A DNA stretch of 62,972 bases from Magnetospirillum fulvum MGU-K5 (GTDB lineage Bacteria; Pseudomonadota; Alphaproteobacteria; Rhodospirillales; Magnetospirillaceae), in NCBI RefSeq assembly GCF_000442515.1, contig NZ_AQPH01000013.1, positions 1-62,972 of the forward strand, read 5' to 3'. Position 1 is the first letter of the stretch; each line of letters opens with the position of its first letter. This document shows positions 9,423-19,176 of this stretch, piece by piece. The position numbers and the translations under genes are program-made. The notes beneath the pieces are model-generated. The model had not been told where the DNA came from. It worked only from the letters and a program-made list of their open reading frames with translations, and searched no databases.

Positions 9423-10055
9423 ATGAATGACGTGATCACCAATATCCTGATCTGCGGCATCGGCGGCCAGGGCGTGATGACCGCCGCCGAGATTTTGGCT
9501 CAGGCGGCGATGGCCCAGGGATTCGACTGCAAGAAATCCGAAATCGCCGGAATGGCCCAGCGTGGCGGCGTCGTCACCAGCCATGTCCGCTTTGGCCGCA
9601 AGGTGTGGTCGCCGGTCATCACCCCCGGCAGCGCCGATCTGCTGGTGGCGTTCGAGGTGGCGGAAGGCTCGCGCTGGGCCGACCATCTTCGTCCCGGCGG
9701 GACCGCGATGGTCAACACCATCCGGCTGGCGCCGCCGATCGTCTCGTCCGGGCTTTATAAATATCCGGCCGATCCGGTGGCGCAGATGCGCGCCGCCGGG
9801 GTGCCGGTGATCGAGGTCGATGCCGGAACCATCGCCCGCGATCTCGGCAATCTGCGCCTCGTCAACACGATCATGCTGGGCGCGATCGCCGACCACCTGC
9901 CCTTCCCCGCCAGCGAACTGGAGGAGCAGATCGTCGGCCGCTTCCGCGAGCGCAAGCCCGCGATGGTCGAGGTCAACCAGCGCGCGTTCGAAGCGGGGCG
10001 ACAGGCGTCGCAGCGCGGCAATGCCGACGTGTCGGCGCGGGCGGTCAATTCCTGA
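9423..10055 (+). CDS. iorB: indolepyruvate ferredoxin oxidoreductase, beta subunit
   Basis: This is the gamma-domain subunit that pairs with IorA. The 210-residue protein opens with ICGIGGQGVMTAAEILAQA, the glycine-rich signature of 2-oxoacid:ferredoxin oxidoreductase gamma domains, and carries the conserved KKSEIAGMAQRGGVV segment. It lies 15 bp after iorA on the same strand and is surely cotranscribed with it. Confidence 0.94.
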   Translation: MNDVITNILICGIGGQGVMTAAEILAQAAMAQGFDCKKSEIAGMAQRGGVVTSHVRFGRKVWSPVITPGSADLLVAFEVAEGSRWADHLRPGGTAMVNTIRLAPPIVSSGLYKYPADPVAQMRAAGVPVIEVDAGTIARDLGNLRLVNTIMLGAIADHLPFPASELEEQIVGRFRERKPAMVEVNQRAFEAGRQASQRGNADVSARAVNS

Positions 10056-10131
10056 CCACCCGATTTGGCGTTCGGGAACGGTTTCTGCTAGGCTCTGGCG
10101 ATTGCCCGTTCCCGACCGCGAGAATAACGCG

Positions 10132-10525
10132 ATGCCCGCCGATCTCACTCGACTGAAAGTCCTGATCATCGACGATCAGGACTTCGTTCGCACCATCATC
10201 CGCAAGATGTTGGGCCAGATCGGTATCGTCACCGTCGTTGAAGCCCGGGATGGCACCTCGGGCCTGGACGTCGTTGACCGCGAACGCCCGGATCTGGTGA
10301 TCTGTGATGTGCGGATGCGTCCGCTTGACGGGTTCGGCTTTGTCCGCGCCGTGCGGGCCCAGCCCGAGACGACGGCACTGCCGGTGATCCTGCTGACCGC
10401 CCACACCGACGACGCCACCCTGGCCCTGGCCGAGGACATCGGCGTCGATGCCTTCCTGGCCAAACCGGTATTGGCCCCCTGCCCTCAAGGACAAGATCGT
10501 CGAGGTCGTCGCCGCGCGGGGCTGA
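10132..10525 (+). CDS. single-domain CheY-like response regulator with an apparent frameshift near its end
   Basis: Translation from ATG 10132 gives a receiver domain: VLIIDDQDF acidic pocket, VICDVRM with the phospho-acceptor Asp, LLTAHTDD and the FLAKPV lysine. The frame as written runs on to 10608 with an unlike-receiver tail. Dropping one base at the C-run 10475-10479 restores the expected last helix (ALKDKIVEVVAARG) and a stop at 10523-10525, giving about 130 residues, typical for CheY-like proteins. No output domain is present, so it should act by protein contact. Partner kinase unknown. It follows iorB by 76 bp. Confidence 0.75.
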
Positions 10526-10592
10526 CCGCCGCCAGAACATACGGTCTCGGCCGAGGGCCATGGAGCCACCTGAAACCATTGTTCCAGCCGAT

Positions 10593-10904
10593 CTACTTGA
10601 TCAAATGATGGTCGATCTCGACAGTATGGCCCGGCCCGACGTCGAACAAGACGTAGAAATCCCGATCGGGACGCGGGAACGTCAGGGTTGAGTCCGAGCC
10701 CAACCGCCCTTTGAGCAACACCTCTTCGTCAGAGGAAATCACGTCCAGCACCAGTCCGGGGGCCTTGGACCCGTCAGAAAAGCCGCCGGTACAGGTCACC
10801 CTCACGGCATCGATCATTTCGCATTTGCAGACGGGGTAATGAGCCTCGGCGGCGGTCGCGAACAGAACGCCGACGACGGTCAGCACCATGACAGGGCGGT
10901 TCAT
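10593..10904 (-). CDS. small exported protein of unknown function in the iron locus
   Basis: Start set at ATG 10904, which overlaps the stop of the preceding gene by four bases; an upstream in-frame Met would add 21 residues without a signal sequence. The 103-residue product has a signal peptide (MNRPVMVLTVVGVLFATAAEA) and a mature part with a CKCE motif and one more Cys, otherwise beta-rich. It is the last gene of the fecI-fecR-receptor-PepSY unit, so a role in iron or haem handling at the envelope is likely only by context. I do not recognise the family. Confidence 0.65.
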   Translation of the reverse strand: MNRPVMVLTVVGVLFATAAEAHYPVCKCEMIDAVRVTCTGGFSDGSKAPGLVLDVISSDEEVLLKGRLGSDSTLTFPRPDRDFYVLFDVGPGHTVEIDHHLIK

Positions 10905-11362
10905 TGGCCGGAGCCTCCCAAAATCTCTCTTAACGGAACGGTGGCCTGATGCAGTGTTCCATCCCATGTCTCAACCGTCAGCCATATCTCCTCGGAACCG
11001 GATAGTTTGTCCGGCAGGATGAGGTCGGCATATTGTCGATAGGCACCGCCTTCGGCCAATGCCCCCAGAGTCCGCACAGTGCGCGGCTTGCCCACCCGCA
11101 CAAACACGCCGCGGATCATATCTATGTCGCCGGGACGAAACGTCACGGCGTACTCCTTCACCCGCTCGCCCCAGATGCCCCGCTCGGGCGGTTGGTCCTC
11201 GGTAACCAGCTCCAGCCTGAACGGACCGGCGACCACTTGGCGGTGAAGTTCCGGGACACTCGGCTCCGGCTGATCGGCGAAATAGCCGGGCAGGAACGGG
11301 AGCGGCACCAGCACCACCAGGGCGCTGAGATGGAACTTGCCCCGCTGCCAAAGATTACGCAT
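10901..11362 (-). CDS. membrane-anchored protein of unknown function in the iron locus
   Basis: The 153-residue protein has one N-terminal hydrophobic segment (about residues 11-28, LSALVVLVPLPFLPGYF) and a soluble, probably periplasmic domain of about 120 residues rich in beta strand. It overlaps the PepSY gene by 8 bp and the following small exported protein by 4 bp, so the three are translationally coupled. No catalytic motif is visible. It may support the PepSY protein or receptor, but this is inference from position. Confidence 0.65.
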   Translation of the reverse strand: MRNLWQRGKFHLSALVVLVPLPFLPGYFADQPEPSVPELHRQVVAGPFRLELVTEDQPPERGIWGERVKEYAVTFRPGDIDMIRGVFVRVGKPRTVRTLGALAEGGAYRQYADLILPDKLSGSEEIWLTVETWDGTLHQATVPLREILGGSGQ

Positions 11363-12484
11363 GGGTCGCCTCCCTGACGACCCGCTGCCGCCGCCATTCT
11401 GCGGTCGCCCGCAACGTGCGCTTGCTCCAGATCATCATGCCGCTAAAGACCAGCAGCGTGAGCAGCAGGCCGAAGCTGAACCACACCAGCTTGACCGGCA
11501 GACCGCCAAAATCGCCGGTGTGCAGGGCGCGCATCACGATGCGGGTCAAGGACAGCGGAGAGCGGTCGAAGCCACCGGACACCTCCATCACCTGATAGGT
11601 CAGAGGATTGACCTGAATCGTATCGGGCAGCAGCGGCGCCTGGCCACCCGATCCGTCGATTTCGGCCGGAATAAAGGCGACTTTGGGCAATACCAGTCGG
11701 CGCAGCCGCATATCCGGCACGGCGGAATACGCCGCCGCCAGGATCGCATCGGGATCGGGGCGGGGAGCGGTGGCGACCACCGGCAGATCGGCGCGCGCGA
11801 TCAGCACCGGCGGCTTTCCCCGCCCAGCGGTACGCCAAGGTCCCACAACAGCACAGTGACGAGGAACCACAGGCCCGTGATCGCCATCAAAGCCAGGAAC
11901 CAGATCGACCACGTCCCGCCGACGCGGTGCAAATCGCCCCACATCACCCGAGCACCTTGGCCGAACCGAATCCGGGGACGGTAAAACGACCGCCAGAAAC
12001 GCTTATAGACCACCAACCCGGAGATCAGCACCCCCAGCAGGGGAATGCCGAGCAACGACACCGCGTACCAGCCGACCGGATAGACCAGCAGCCAACCGTG
12101 CAAGGCGCGGAAAAACCGTTGGAACGACGGCCCGGTCGATATCCCCTGCACCTCGCCGCGGACTGGATCGACCCAGGCGGAAACAGAGGTGCCGTCCGGA
12201 ATGTCGAGGCGGAGCTCAACGGCGATATGAGAGCCGCCCCAGGACACCGAACTCACCCGCCCGTCCGGCACCGCCGCTTCGGCTGCCGCGACCAGCGCCT
12301 TGACCGGCAGGGCCGGGCCGTCAAGGCTGGCCCGCATCGCCGGATTGAACAGCCACATGATTTCGTGGCTGAACACGGCGATCGACCCGGTCAGACAGAC
12401 GAAAAACAGAAACGCCCAGATCGGCATCGCCAACCAGGAATGCCACAGGAACCACAGGCGGGTCCGCGATTTAGCATCGCTCAT
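11355..12484 (-). pseudogene. PepSY-associated transmembrane protein, interrupted by a one-base frameshift
   Basis: Two overlapping frames together form one PepSY membrane protein of about 376 residues. The N-terminal frame (12484 down to about 11820) has LWHSWLAMPIWAFLFFVCLTG, a periplasmic PepSY domain, RALHGWLL and several further spans; it stops early after GVPLGGES. The second frame (to 11355) continues with KPPVLIARADLP, another PepSY-like region (DTIQVNPLTYQV) and a last span with FSGMMIWSKR. One G missing (minus strand) at the C-run 11818-11821 accounts for the break. Such proteins lie beside TonB receptors and are linked to reduction or release of iron from siderophores in the periplasm. 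Real mutation or sequencing error cannot be told apart. Confidence 0.85.
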
Positions 12485-12566
12485 GGAATTCCCCTGAGCC
12501 TAAAGTCTGTCATGTTGATTTTCCGCATGAAACGGCCGGGACGAGATCGCCGCCCCGGCTTGGGTC

Positions 12567-14967
12567 TCAGAATTTTCGCGCCAGCCGGGCGGTAACGGTC
12601 AAAGGCTCGTTCAGATAGCAACTCTTGTCATACGCGCTTTTGCTACAACTATATTCAATCTGCCTGTCGAACAGGTTCTTCACGTTCATCGAGAGCCGCC
12701 AATCCTCGACGTCATAGCGAACCATCCCTTCGTCGATGAGCTGCGGCGCGGTCGAGACATCCCCCGCCGAACTGGTGGTCCGGCCGATAAAGCGCAGGCC
12801 GCCGCCAAATCCCCAACCCGGCAAGGTTCCCCTCCTGGATTGTGTAATCGGTCCACAAGGATGCGGTATGGATCGGGGTATCGGCCTGCTGACGCCCGGC
12901 CTCACCGGCAACGGTGCTTTTGGTGACCTCGACCGGATTGTAGCTATAGGAGGCAATCGCCTTCAGCCCCTCGGCCAACCCCATGGTCAAGCCAACCTCG
13001 ACCCCGCGCGAGGTCACTTCGCCGGTCTGCACATCGCAACGACTGCCGCTGCAAAAGTGGGTTTCGTCCGGGTCCGTGGTCAAAACGTTCTGTTTGACCA
13101 GATCGAACAGCGCCACGGTTGCCATAAGGTTGGTGCCCGGCGGCTCGTACTTCACCCCGATCTCGTACTGGCGTCCGGTGGTCGGTTCGAATTTCGAGCC
13201 CCCCCAGCCGCTGCCGGATTGTGGTTCGAAGGATTCGGCGTAACTGGCATAGGGCACCAGTCCGAATCCGGACTTATAGGCGACGCCTAACCGGCCGGTG
13301 AACGTGTCCTGATAGCCGCTGCCGCCGGACGTTCCTGCCAGATCCTGGCGTCCGCCGATCTGGAACACCCACTTGTCACCAAGCTCGATCTGGTCCTGGG
13401 CATACAAGCCCGGCGAGCGGATATCGCCTTTGCTGAAAGAGGTCGCGGTCGCCACCTTGTGATTGCCGTAGACCGGATTGAACAGGCTGATCCCATTATC
13501 GGTCGCCGAACCGAACAATTCATCCCGGTCCTGATACAGGTAATCGATGCCGCCCAGCAGGGTGTGCTTGGTCGAGAACAGCGACAGCTTCTTCTCAACA
13601 CGGCTATCAAGCGTATAAACGTTGGCATCCTGTTTATAGGCATAATTGCCGCGGCTGATCGTCTTGCCATCAGCCTGAACGCTGCCGGGCCACGTCTGGC
13701 GGTAATCCAGTTCGAGGTTGGAATAGCGCGCGGCCACGCTGAATTTAAGCGTCTCATCGACCGCGTGTTCGGCCTGAACGGTCAGATGCTTTTGTTCCTG
13801 GTGATAGCTGTCGTAATCCGGGTCGCCCAGATAGGTCGACGGATTGGACCGTCCCGCCGCCGTGCGATAGCTCATGCGCGGCCACCAGCCCCGGCTGTCA
13901 TCTTCCTGATAGACGGCGGACAGGGTGACGAAGCTGCCTTCCACCGGCTTCCAGGTCAACGAGGGGGCAAACACTTTGCGGTCGTTGCGGTCGTGATCGA
14001 TCCCGTTCAGGCCGTCACTATCCTGCATCGCCGCGTTGAGGCGGTACAGCCACTGCTTGTTCGCGTCCAACGGTCCGGTGATATCGGCATCGGCACGCTT
14101 CCAGTCGAACGAGCCGTATTCGACCGACGCTTCGCCCGCCTGGGTTTCCTGCGGACGCTTGCTGACCGCATTGACGAGGCCGCCCGGTTCGTTCTGCCCG
14201 TACAGAACCGAGGCGGGGCCGCGCAGAACCTCGACGCGCTCCAGCAGAGACGAATCGATTTTCTGCCAGCTTTGACCGCTGACTTTCATCCCATCGCGAT
14301 AGAAGGTGGTGGTGACGGGAAAGCCCCGCATCCTGTACCAGGAGCTTCGGGTATCGCCGGTCGCGCCATAGCTCAGATTGACGCCCGGCGTGTATTTGAT
14401 GGCGTCTTCCAAGGTCTGGACATTACGCGTCCGCATCTCTTCCGCGCCAATCACGCTGATGCTTTGCGGCGTTTCCAGAATGGGGGTATCGGTTTTAGTG
14501 GCGGTGGCCGTGCGCTTGGCCACATAGCCCTGAACCGGACCATAGGCATTCTCTGCCGTCTGGGCCGTTCCCTCCACCGCGACCGGGTCCAAGATCATGG
14601 CACCGTCGGCTGATGAGCTTTCCAGCACCGCCGTCCGGCTGTCGGTCATCCGCCAGACCACGCCGGTCCCGCTCAACAAGCGGACCAAGGCCTGCTTCGC
14701 CGTCATCCGTCCGGAAACGCCGCGACTGGAACGCCCGGCCAAGGTGGCCGGATCGACTGACACCTGCCAGCCGGACTGACGGCCGAACGCCATCACCGCC
14801 GCATCAAGCGGTTGGGCGGCAATCGTGAAATCGATAGTCTCGGCTGCCTGGGCGATCTGTTGCCCGCTTTCCGTCGCCGACGCCGACGCAACGGCACCAC
14901 TCAGGACCGCCAGCGCGGCCCCAGCCATCGCCACGCCCCGAAACACCCCCTGAATCACCTGAGCCAC
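12567..14967 (-). pseudogene. TonB-dependent siderophore receptor with STN signalling domain, frameshifted near the C terminus
   Basis: This outer-membrane receptor takes up a ferric chelate and, through its STN domain, signals to the FecR/FecI pair encoded upstream. A signal peptide (to about residue 30) is followed by the STN domain (about 45-105; DFTIAAQPLDAAV), the plug (ETPQSISVIGAEEM to GGLVNAVSKRPQ) and the beta-barrel. The frame beginning at 14967 goes off after NLAGLG; the true end (FGGGLRFIGR to the final LARKF) lies in another frame ending at 12567. Removing one base from the C-run at 12811-12814 joins them into about 799 residues. The final barrel strands and terminal Phe are needed for insertion, so if real the shift should inactivate it. 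Resembles FpvA/FoxA-type receptors; the ligand is unknown. Confidence 0.9.
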
Positions 14968-15072
14968 ACTTGCTCCCCTCTCCTACCGTCATATGATAGT
15001 GCGACGCAATCGCATATCCAGACAGATGACGAAGCTGGGGCCGCCTTCGTTTCATCGCGGCGCACATTTTTT

Positions 15073-16008
15073 TCAGGAGGCAGATACGACGAGGAGGTAA
15101 GGGGTCACCTGCCGGACAACACCGCCATAAGGACCGACCAGAGCCCGCAACGCCCGTTCGGGATCAGCCAGATCGTAAAGGCCGGTGACACGACGACCGC
15201 CAAGCCCGGAATCGGTCAGCACGATAAAGCCAGAATAGTGGCGCCGGATCGAATCGACCACGGCCGACACGGTCTGGTCACCGGCCACCAGACGGCCCCG
15301 CCGCCACGCCGCGACATCGGCAGGATCAATCGGGCGACGCCGGACCTCGCCAGAGACCTGATCGATGGCGAGGCTTTGGCCGGGAACCAGCCGGAAATCC
15401 TCTCCATGAACGCCGACCAGGACCGATCCCTGGGTTACCGCCACCGTTGTCGTCTCTTTGCCTAAATCCACCCCAAAAGCGGTTCCGGTCACGGTCACCG
15501 TCACCCCATCGCCGCGAACCACGAACGGACGAGTTCGATCCGGCGTCACCTCGAAATAGGCTTCCCCTCGCCATAGCGAAACAGACCGATCCTTGGCGGA
15601 AAAATCGTGACTGATCGCGCTGTCTCCGCCCAGCACGACCCGAGAGCCGTCGGCAAGCTGCACCTGCCCGCTCTGCCCCGCGATGGTGACAAGATCCGCC
15701 CGCACCCGCATCACGAGGGAGGGAACCAGCGCCACGGCGGCAAGACAGGCCGCCAGAGCCAAAGCGGCATAACGCACCCGCCCTCTCCGTTGGGGAACAG
15801 CGGCAACGACGTCCGAGGGGATCGCCTCAGTCGCCTTCCAGGCTTGGCAGGCCAGACGCCACGCGACCTGATGACGGGGATCGGCCCCCAGCCAAGCCTG
15901 TAATGCGGCTTTCGTCCGCTCCTCTCCGGCGGCGTCATGCATCCGGAACAGCCAGTCCGAGGCCTGCTCGAACATGCAATCGGGAATGGGTCGATCGGGG
16001 CGGTTCAT
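15073..16008 (-). CDS. fecR: FecR-type transmembrane anti-sigma regulator
   Basis: FecR proteins sit in the inner membrane, hold or activate an ECF sigma factor in the cytoplasm and sense the TonB receptor's STN domain in the periplasm. The 311-residue product shows the N-terminal DUF4880-type helical domain (ASDWLFRMHD, AWLGADPRHQVAWRL), a membrane segment near residues 80-97 (YAALALAACLAAVALVPSLV), and the FecR domain (LADGSRVVLGGDSAI, LWRGEAYFEV, VTVTGTAFGV). It lies 6 bp after fecI and just before the receptor gene, the classic order for cell-surface signalling. Confidence 0.93.
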   Translation of the reverse strand: MNRPDRPIPDCMFEQASDWLFRMHDAAGEERTKAALQAWLGADPRHQVAWRLACQAWKATEAIPSDVVAAVPQRRGRVRYAALALAACLAAVALVPSLVMRVRADLVTIAGQSGQVQLADGSRVVLGGDSAISHDFSAKDRSVSLWRGEAYFEVTPDRTRPFVVRGDGVTVTVTGTAFGVDLGKETTTVAVTQGSVLVGVHGEDFRLVPGQSLAIDQVSGEVRRRPIDPADVAAWRRGRLVAGDQTVSAVVDSIRRHYSGFIVLTDSGLGGRRVTGLYDLADPERALRALVGPYGGVVRQVTPYLLVVSAS

Positions 16009-16014
16009 GCCATC

Positions 16015-16527
16015 TCAGTCCTGGGCATCGTGCAAACGGCGCATCATGTGGACCATGGCATCACGCACCAATCGGTGAGCGGTTGCGGCAGAGACGCCCA
16101 GGTGTTGCCCGACTTGCAGGAACGGCAACCCTTCGAATCGGTGCAGTTCAAAGGCTTTGCGGGTGCGTTCGGGCAGTTCGGACAGCGCCGCTTCGACCCG
16201 GCGCAGATGATCGCGCCCCACCGCCACATCTTCCGGCGACGGAACCAGGGGGACAAACCCACAAACAACCGCCTGAGCCTCCTCGCGTCTGGCTTCGGCC
16301 GACACGCGACGCACACAATCCAAAGCGGTGTTGCGGACGACCCGGTACAGATATGCAAGCGGTTGACGCAACGCGCCATCTTCCGGCGCGCACTTTGAAA
16401 AACGCAGGTATGAATCCTGCACCACATCTTCCGCCCGCGCCCGGCAGCCGACGATTGGGGTCGCGTAATCCACCAAAGCCGAGCGATGATTTATATAGAG
16501 GTCGAGTTTTATCTTGTCGTCGCTCAC
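16015..16527 (-). CDS. fecI: FecI-type ECF RNA polymerase sigma factor
   Basis: This directs RNA polymerase to iron-transport genes when released by FecR. The frame extends upstream to a GTG at 16572, but the GTG at 16527 (MSDDKIKLDLYINHRSAL) matches the usual family start and gives about 170 residues. Region 2 shows RARAEDVVQDSYLRF and YRVVRNTALD; region 4 shows LSELPERTRKAFELHRFEGL and a helix-turn-helix (VGQHLGVSAATAHRLVRDA). First gene of the minus-strand iron unit, preceded by a Fur-like box. Confidence 0.92.
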   Translation of the reverse strand: MSDDKIKLDLYINHRSALVDYATPIVGCRARAEDVVQDSYLRFSKCAPEDGALRQPLAYLYRVVRNTALDCVRRVSAEARREEAQAVVCGFVPLVPSPEDVAVGRDHLRRVEAALSELPERTRKAFELHRFEGLPFLQVGQHLGVSAATAHRLVRDAMVHMMRRLHDAQD

Positions 16528-16592
16528 ATCCGCGTCCACCCAGGCTGCCACGCAACGACAGCCCGCTTCCACACCAGGGAAGAGACCCTAAC

Positions 16593-16611
16593 AACAATGA
16601 AATTAATTATC
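16593..16611 (-). promoter_or_regulatory. candidate Fur box upstream of fecI
   Basis: On the minus strand the 19 bases GATAATTAATTTCATTGTT match the classical Fur consensus at 13 of 19 positions by hand count. It lies 66 to 84 bp upstream of the chosen fecI start, where iron repression would be expected. Alphaproteobacteria may use other iron regulators, so this is tentative. Confidence 0.4.
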
Positions 16612-16637
16612 AACATCGCCCAAAGAGGGGTGCGGTC

Positions 16638-17624
16638 CTACAAGCGGCGCGCATCGGCCGTATGCCACGTCCAGGCACTGCGAACGATGTCGTCCAACCG
16701 TGGGATCGCCGGGACCCAACCGAGCACCTGGGCCGCTTTGCGTGCGTCTGCCACCAGGATGGCCGCATCCCCGGCACGTCGCCGCGCAACGGAGTGCGGC
16801 ACGGGCCGTTCGGCGACCGTCGCGACGCTTTCGATGACTTGGCGAACCGAATACCCTTCGCCGTTACCCAGGTTGAACGCCTCGAACCCTTCGGCAGATT
16901 CGAGATAAGCGAGCGCCCTGACATGGGCGTCGGCCAAGTCCGCGACGTGGATGTAGTCGCGGACGCAGGTCCCGTCGGGAGTCGGGTAATCGTCGCCGAA
17001 CACGGTCAGCGCCTTGGACGGGGTGGAAACGGCCTGGATGGCCAATGGAATCAGATGGGATTCCGGGTCGTGCGCCTCCCCCACTTCGCCGCCGGGATCG
17101 GCCCCCGCAGCATTGAAGTAGCGGAGTGCAACAGCGCGCAGCCCATAGGCGTGGGCATAGTCGCGCAATATCTGCTCGACCATCGCCTTAGAGGCGCCGT
17201 AAGGGTTGATCGGCGCGAAGGGAAGTGCCTCGTCGAGGGGGACGCGCGGCGGCATTCCGAAGATGGCGCAGGTGCTGGAGAACACCACACGCCCCACGTC
17301 GTGCGCCCTCATCCGATCGAGCAACGTCAGGCTGCCCAACACGTTATGCTGGTAGTAGATGTCGGGACGCCGCACGGATTCCCCAACCTGGATCAGGCCG
17401 GCGAAATGGACCACCGCCCGGGGTGCCCACTTGCGGAACACGGTGTCGAGGAAGGCCCCGTCCCTGACGTCCCCAACTTCTAACGGTCCCCAGCGAACCG
17501 CCCAATCATGCCCACCGGACATGTTGTCAACGGTAACCGGCAGGTATCCGGCGTTCGCCAAAGCCTTGCATGTGTGGCTCCCGATATAGCCCGCACCTCC
17601 GGTGACGAGAATCGTCTGCGTCAT
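16638..17624 (-). CDS. galE: UDP-glucose 4-epimerase
   Basis: GalE interconverts UDP-glucose and UDP-galactose, supplying sugar nucleotides for the exopolysaccharide. The 328-residue length is normal. The N-terminal NAD-binding motif is TGGAGYIGSH; FSSTCAIFG carries the catalytic Ser/Thr region and NPYGASKAMVE the YxxxK pair; RYFNAAGADP is the diagnostic GalE substrate segment. AAGGA lies about 10 nt before the ATG. It is the last gene of the minus-strand series response regulator, prsT, sugar transferase, galE. Confidence 0.95.
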   Translation of the reverse strand: MTQTILVTGGAGYIGSHTCKALANAGYLPVTVDNMSGGHDWAVRWGPLEVGDVRDGAFLDTVFRKWAPRAVVHFAGLIQVGESVRRPDIYYQHNVLGSLTLLDRMRAHDVGRVVFSSTCAIFGMPPRVPLDEALPFAPINPYGASKAMVEQILRDYAHAYGLRAVALRYFNAAGADPGGEVGEAHDPESHLIPLAIQAVSTPSKALTVFGDDYPTPDGTCVRDYIHVADLADAHVRALAYLESAEGFEAFNLGNGEGYSVRQVIESVATVAERPVPHSVARRRAGDAAILVADARKAAQVLGWVPAIPRLDDIVRSAWTWHTADARRL

Positions 17625-17693
17625 ATTTTAAAAATCCTTGAAGCTCCGCCTCACACAAGGGCGGAATTTACCGAATTAACAATGAACACAAAT

Positions 17694-19160
17694 TCAATAA
17701 ACGTTCTTTCCCGCGACAGCCATTATCGTTCTAAACAATATCTCGACATCGAAGAATACCGACCAGTTCTCCATGTAATAGAGGTCACACTCTACCCGTC
17801 TCAATATCTTCTCTTCGGTGTCCGTCTCGCCCCGCCAGCCCCGGACCTGGGCCCAGCCGGTAATGCCCGGCTTGACCTTGTGCCGGGCCGCGTATTCGCA
17901 CACCACTTCCTCGAACAGACGCCCAGCAGCCTTGGTGTTCGTCGCATGTGGCCGGGGACCGACCAGCGACATGTCGCCCGAGAGAACGTTAAAGAGTTGC
18001 GGCAGTTCATCGAGGCTGGTCCGCCGCAACACGGCACCGACCCGAGTGATGCGCGGATCGCGCCGGGTGGTTTGAGTGTCGCAATTAGCGTCACGGGCCT
18101 CGTGATACATCGAGCGGAATTTGTAGACCCCGATCAGAGTGTTGTTGTAGCCGTAGCGGTTCTGACGAAACAGAACAGGCCCGCGACTGTCGAGCTTGAT
18201 CGCAATCGCGCACAGCACCATCAGCGGAGACGCCAGCAACAAGGCCAGCCCGCCGAAGACGAGATCCTCGATCCGCTTCAGCAACGCCCCCCAGCCGCTG
18301 ATCGGCTTGGAATAGACGTCGAAAACGGGGACTCCGCCAAGGCGACCGAAGCCGCGATCGAGGAAGTGATGGCCGATCACGTCCGGAGCCAGCCGAATGT
18401 TGGCCGGAACTGACCGCACCCGGCTCAGGATGTCGAGCAGCCGGGTCTCGGCTCCCCATGGCAGTGCGATCAGAATCTCATCGACCCGGTTGCGACGGGA
18501 ATAGGCGACCAGATCGTCGACGCTGCCAAGTCGGCCAGTGCCAAGGGGGAGTTCAGGCTCACGCCCACTCCGGTCATCAAACACGCCGATCAGATGGACC
18601 CACGGTTCCTTACGCCGCTCCAGCGCCTTGATCAAACGGCTGCCGGGTTCGCCCGCGCCAATGATTGCCACCGTGCGGGCGATTACCCCCCGGCTCGCCC
18701 CCACCACCAGCGCCTTGTACAACGCCACCCGGACCCCGCACATCAGCAGGATGCCCCAGGCCACGGTGTTCAGTGGCGCTTCGAACGGCCACCAGAAATC
18801 CTCGGTCAGATCGGCCGCCCACAAAGCGAGCCATTCCAGCAAGGCCACCGCGCTGCTGTTGAACAGCAGGCGGCTGATCTGTGACACCGGGTTCCCGATC
18901 TGCTTATGGCTATAGCCACCCGACGCGACCATCAAATAAAGCGTACTGGCGACGAACACCGCATCGGTCAGCTTCCAGACCTTCGCGGGCATCCCCGAAT
19001 ACTCGGACGCTTCCAGGTATGACAGCCGAAAGAACACCGCCATCAGCACGATATCGGCAATGGCGGTGATCACGACGATCGAAACCCCGGCAAACGACGC
19101 CCCGCGGTAGGTTGCGATGGCGGGGATTTGCTCAGAACTCGTCCGCTCCCTCACGTTCAC
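17694..19160 (-). CDS. undecaprenyl-phosphate sugar phosphotransferase (initiating glycosyltransferase)
   Basis: This WcaJ/WbaP-type protein transfers a sugar-1-phosphate from a UDP-sugar to undecaprenyl phosphate, starting the repeat unit at the inner membrane. The 488-residue protein starts at a GTG with AGGACAG upstream. It has about four N-terminal membrane spans, a nucleotide-fold middle domain, one more hydrophobic segment ([19 protein letters not shown]) and the catalytic bacterial sugar transferase domain: [41 protein letters not shown] and [15 protein letters not shown]. It lies 17 bp after prsT. Galactose or glucose transfer is plausible given galE next door. Confidence 0.92.
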   Translation of the reverse strand: MNVRERTSSEQIPAIATYRGASFAGVSIVVITAIADIVLMAVFFRLSYLEASEYSGMPAKVWKLTDAVFVASTLYLMVASGGYSHKQIGNPVSQISRLLFNSSAVALLEWLALWAADLTEDFWWPFEAPLNTVAWGILLMCGVRVALYKALVVGASRGVIARTVAIIGAGEPGSRLIKALERRKEPWVHLIGVFDDRSGREPELPLGTGRLGSVDDLVAYSRRNRVDEILIALPWGAETRLLDILSRVRSVPANIRLAPDVIGHHFLDRGFGRLGGVPVFDVYSKPISGWGALLKRIEDLVFGGLALLLASPLMVLCAIAIKLDSRGPVLFRQNRYGYNNTLIGVYKFRSMYHEARDANCDTQTTRRDPRITRVGAVLRRTSLDELPQLFNVLSGDMSLVGPRPHATNTKAAGRLFEEVVCEYAARHKVKPGITGWAQVRGWRGETDTEEKILRRVECDLYYMENWSVFFDVEILFRTIMAVAGKNVY

Positions 19161-19176
19161 CGGCTGTCCTCGCTGC

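Noticed and set aside
15903-17483. 526-residue plus-strand ORF
   Set aside because: It is antisense to fecR, fecI and galE, all well supported.
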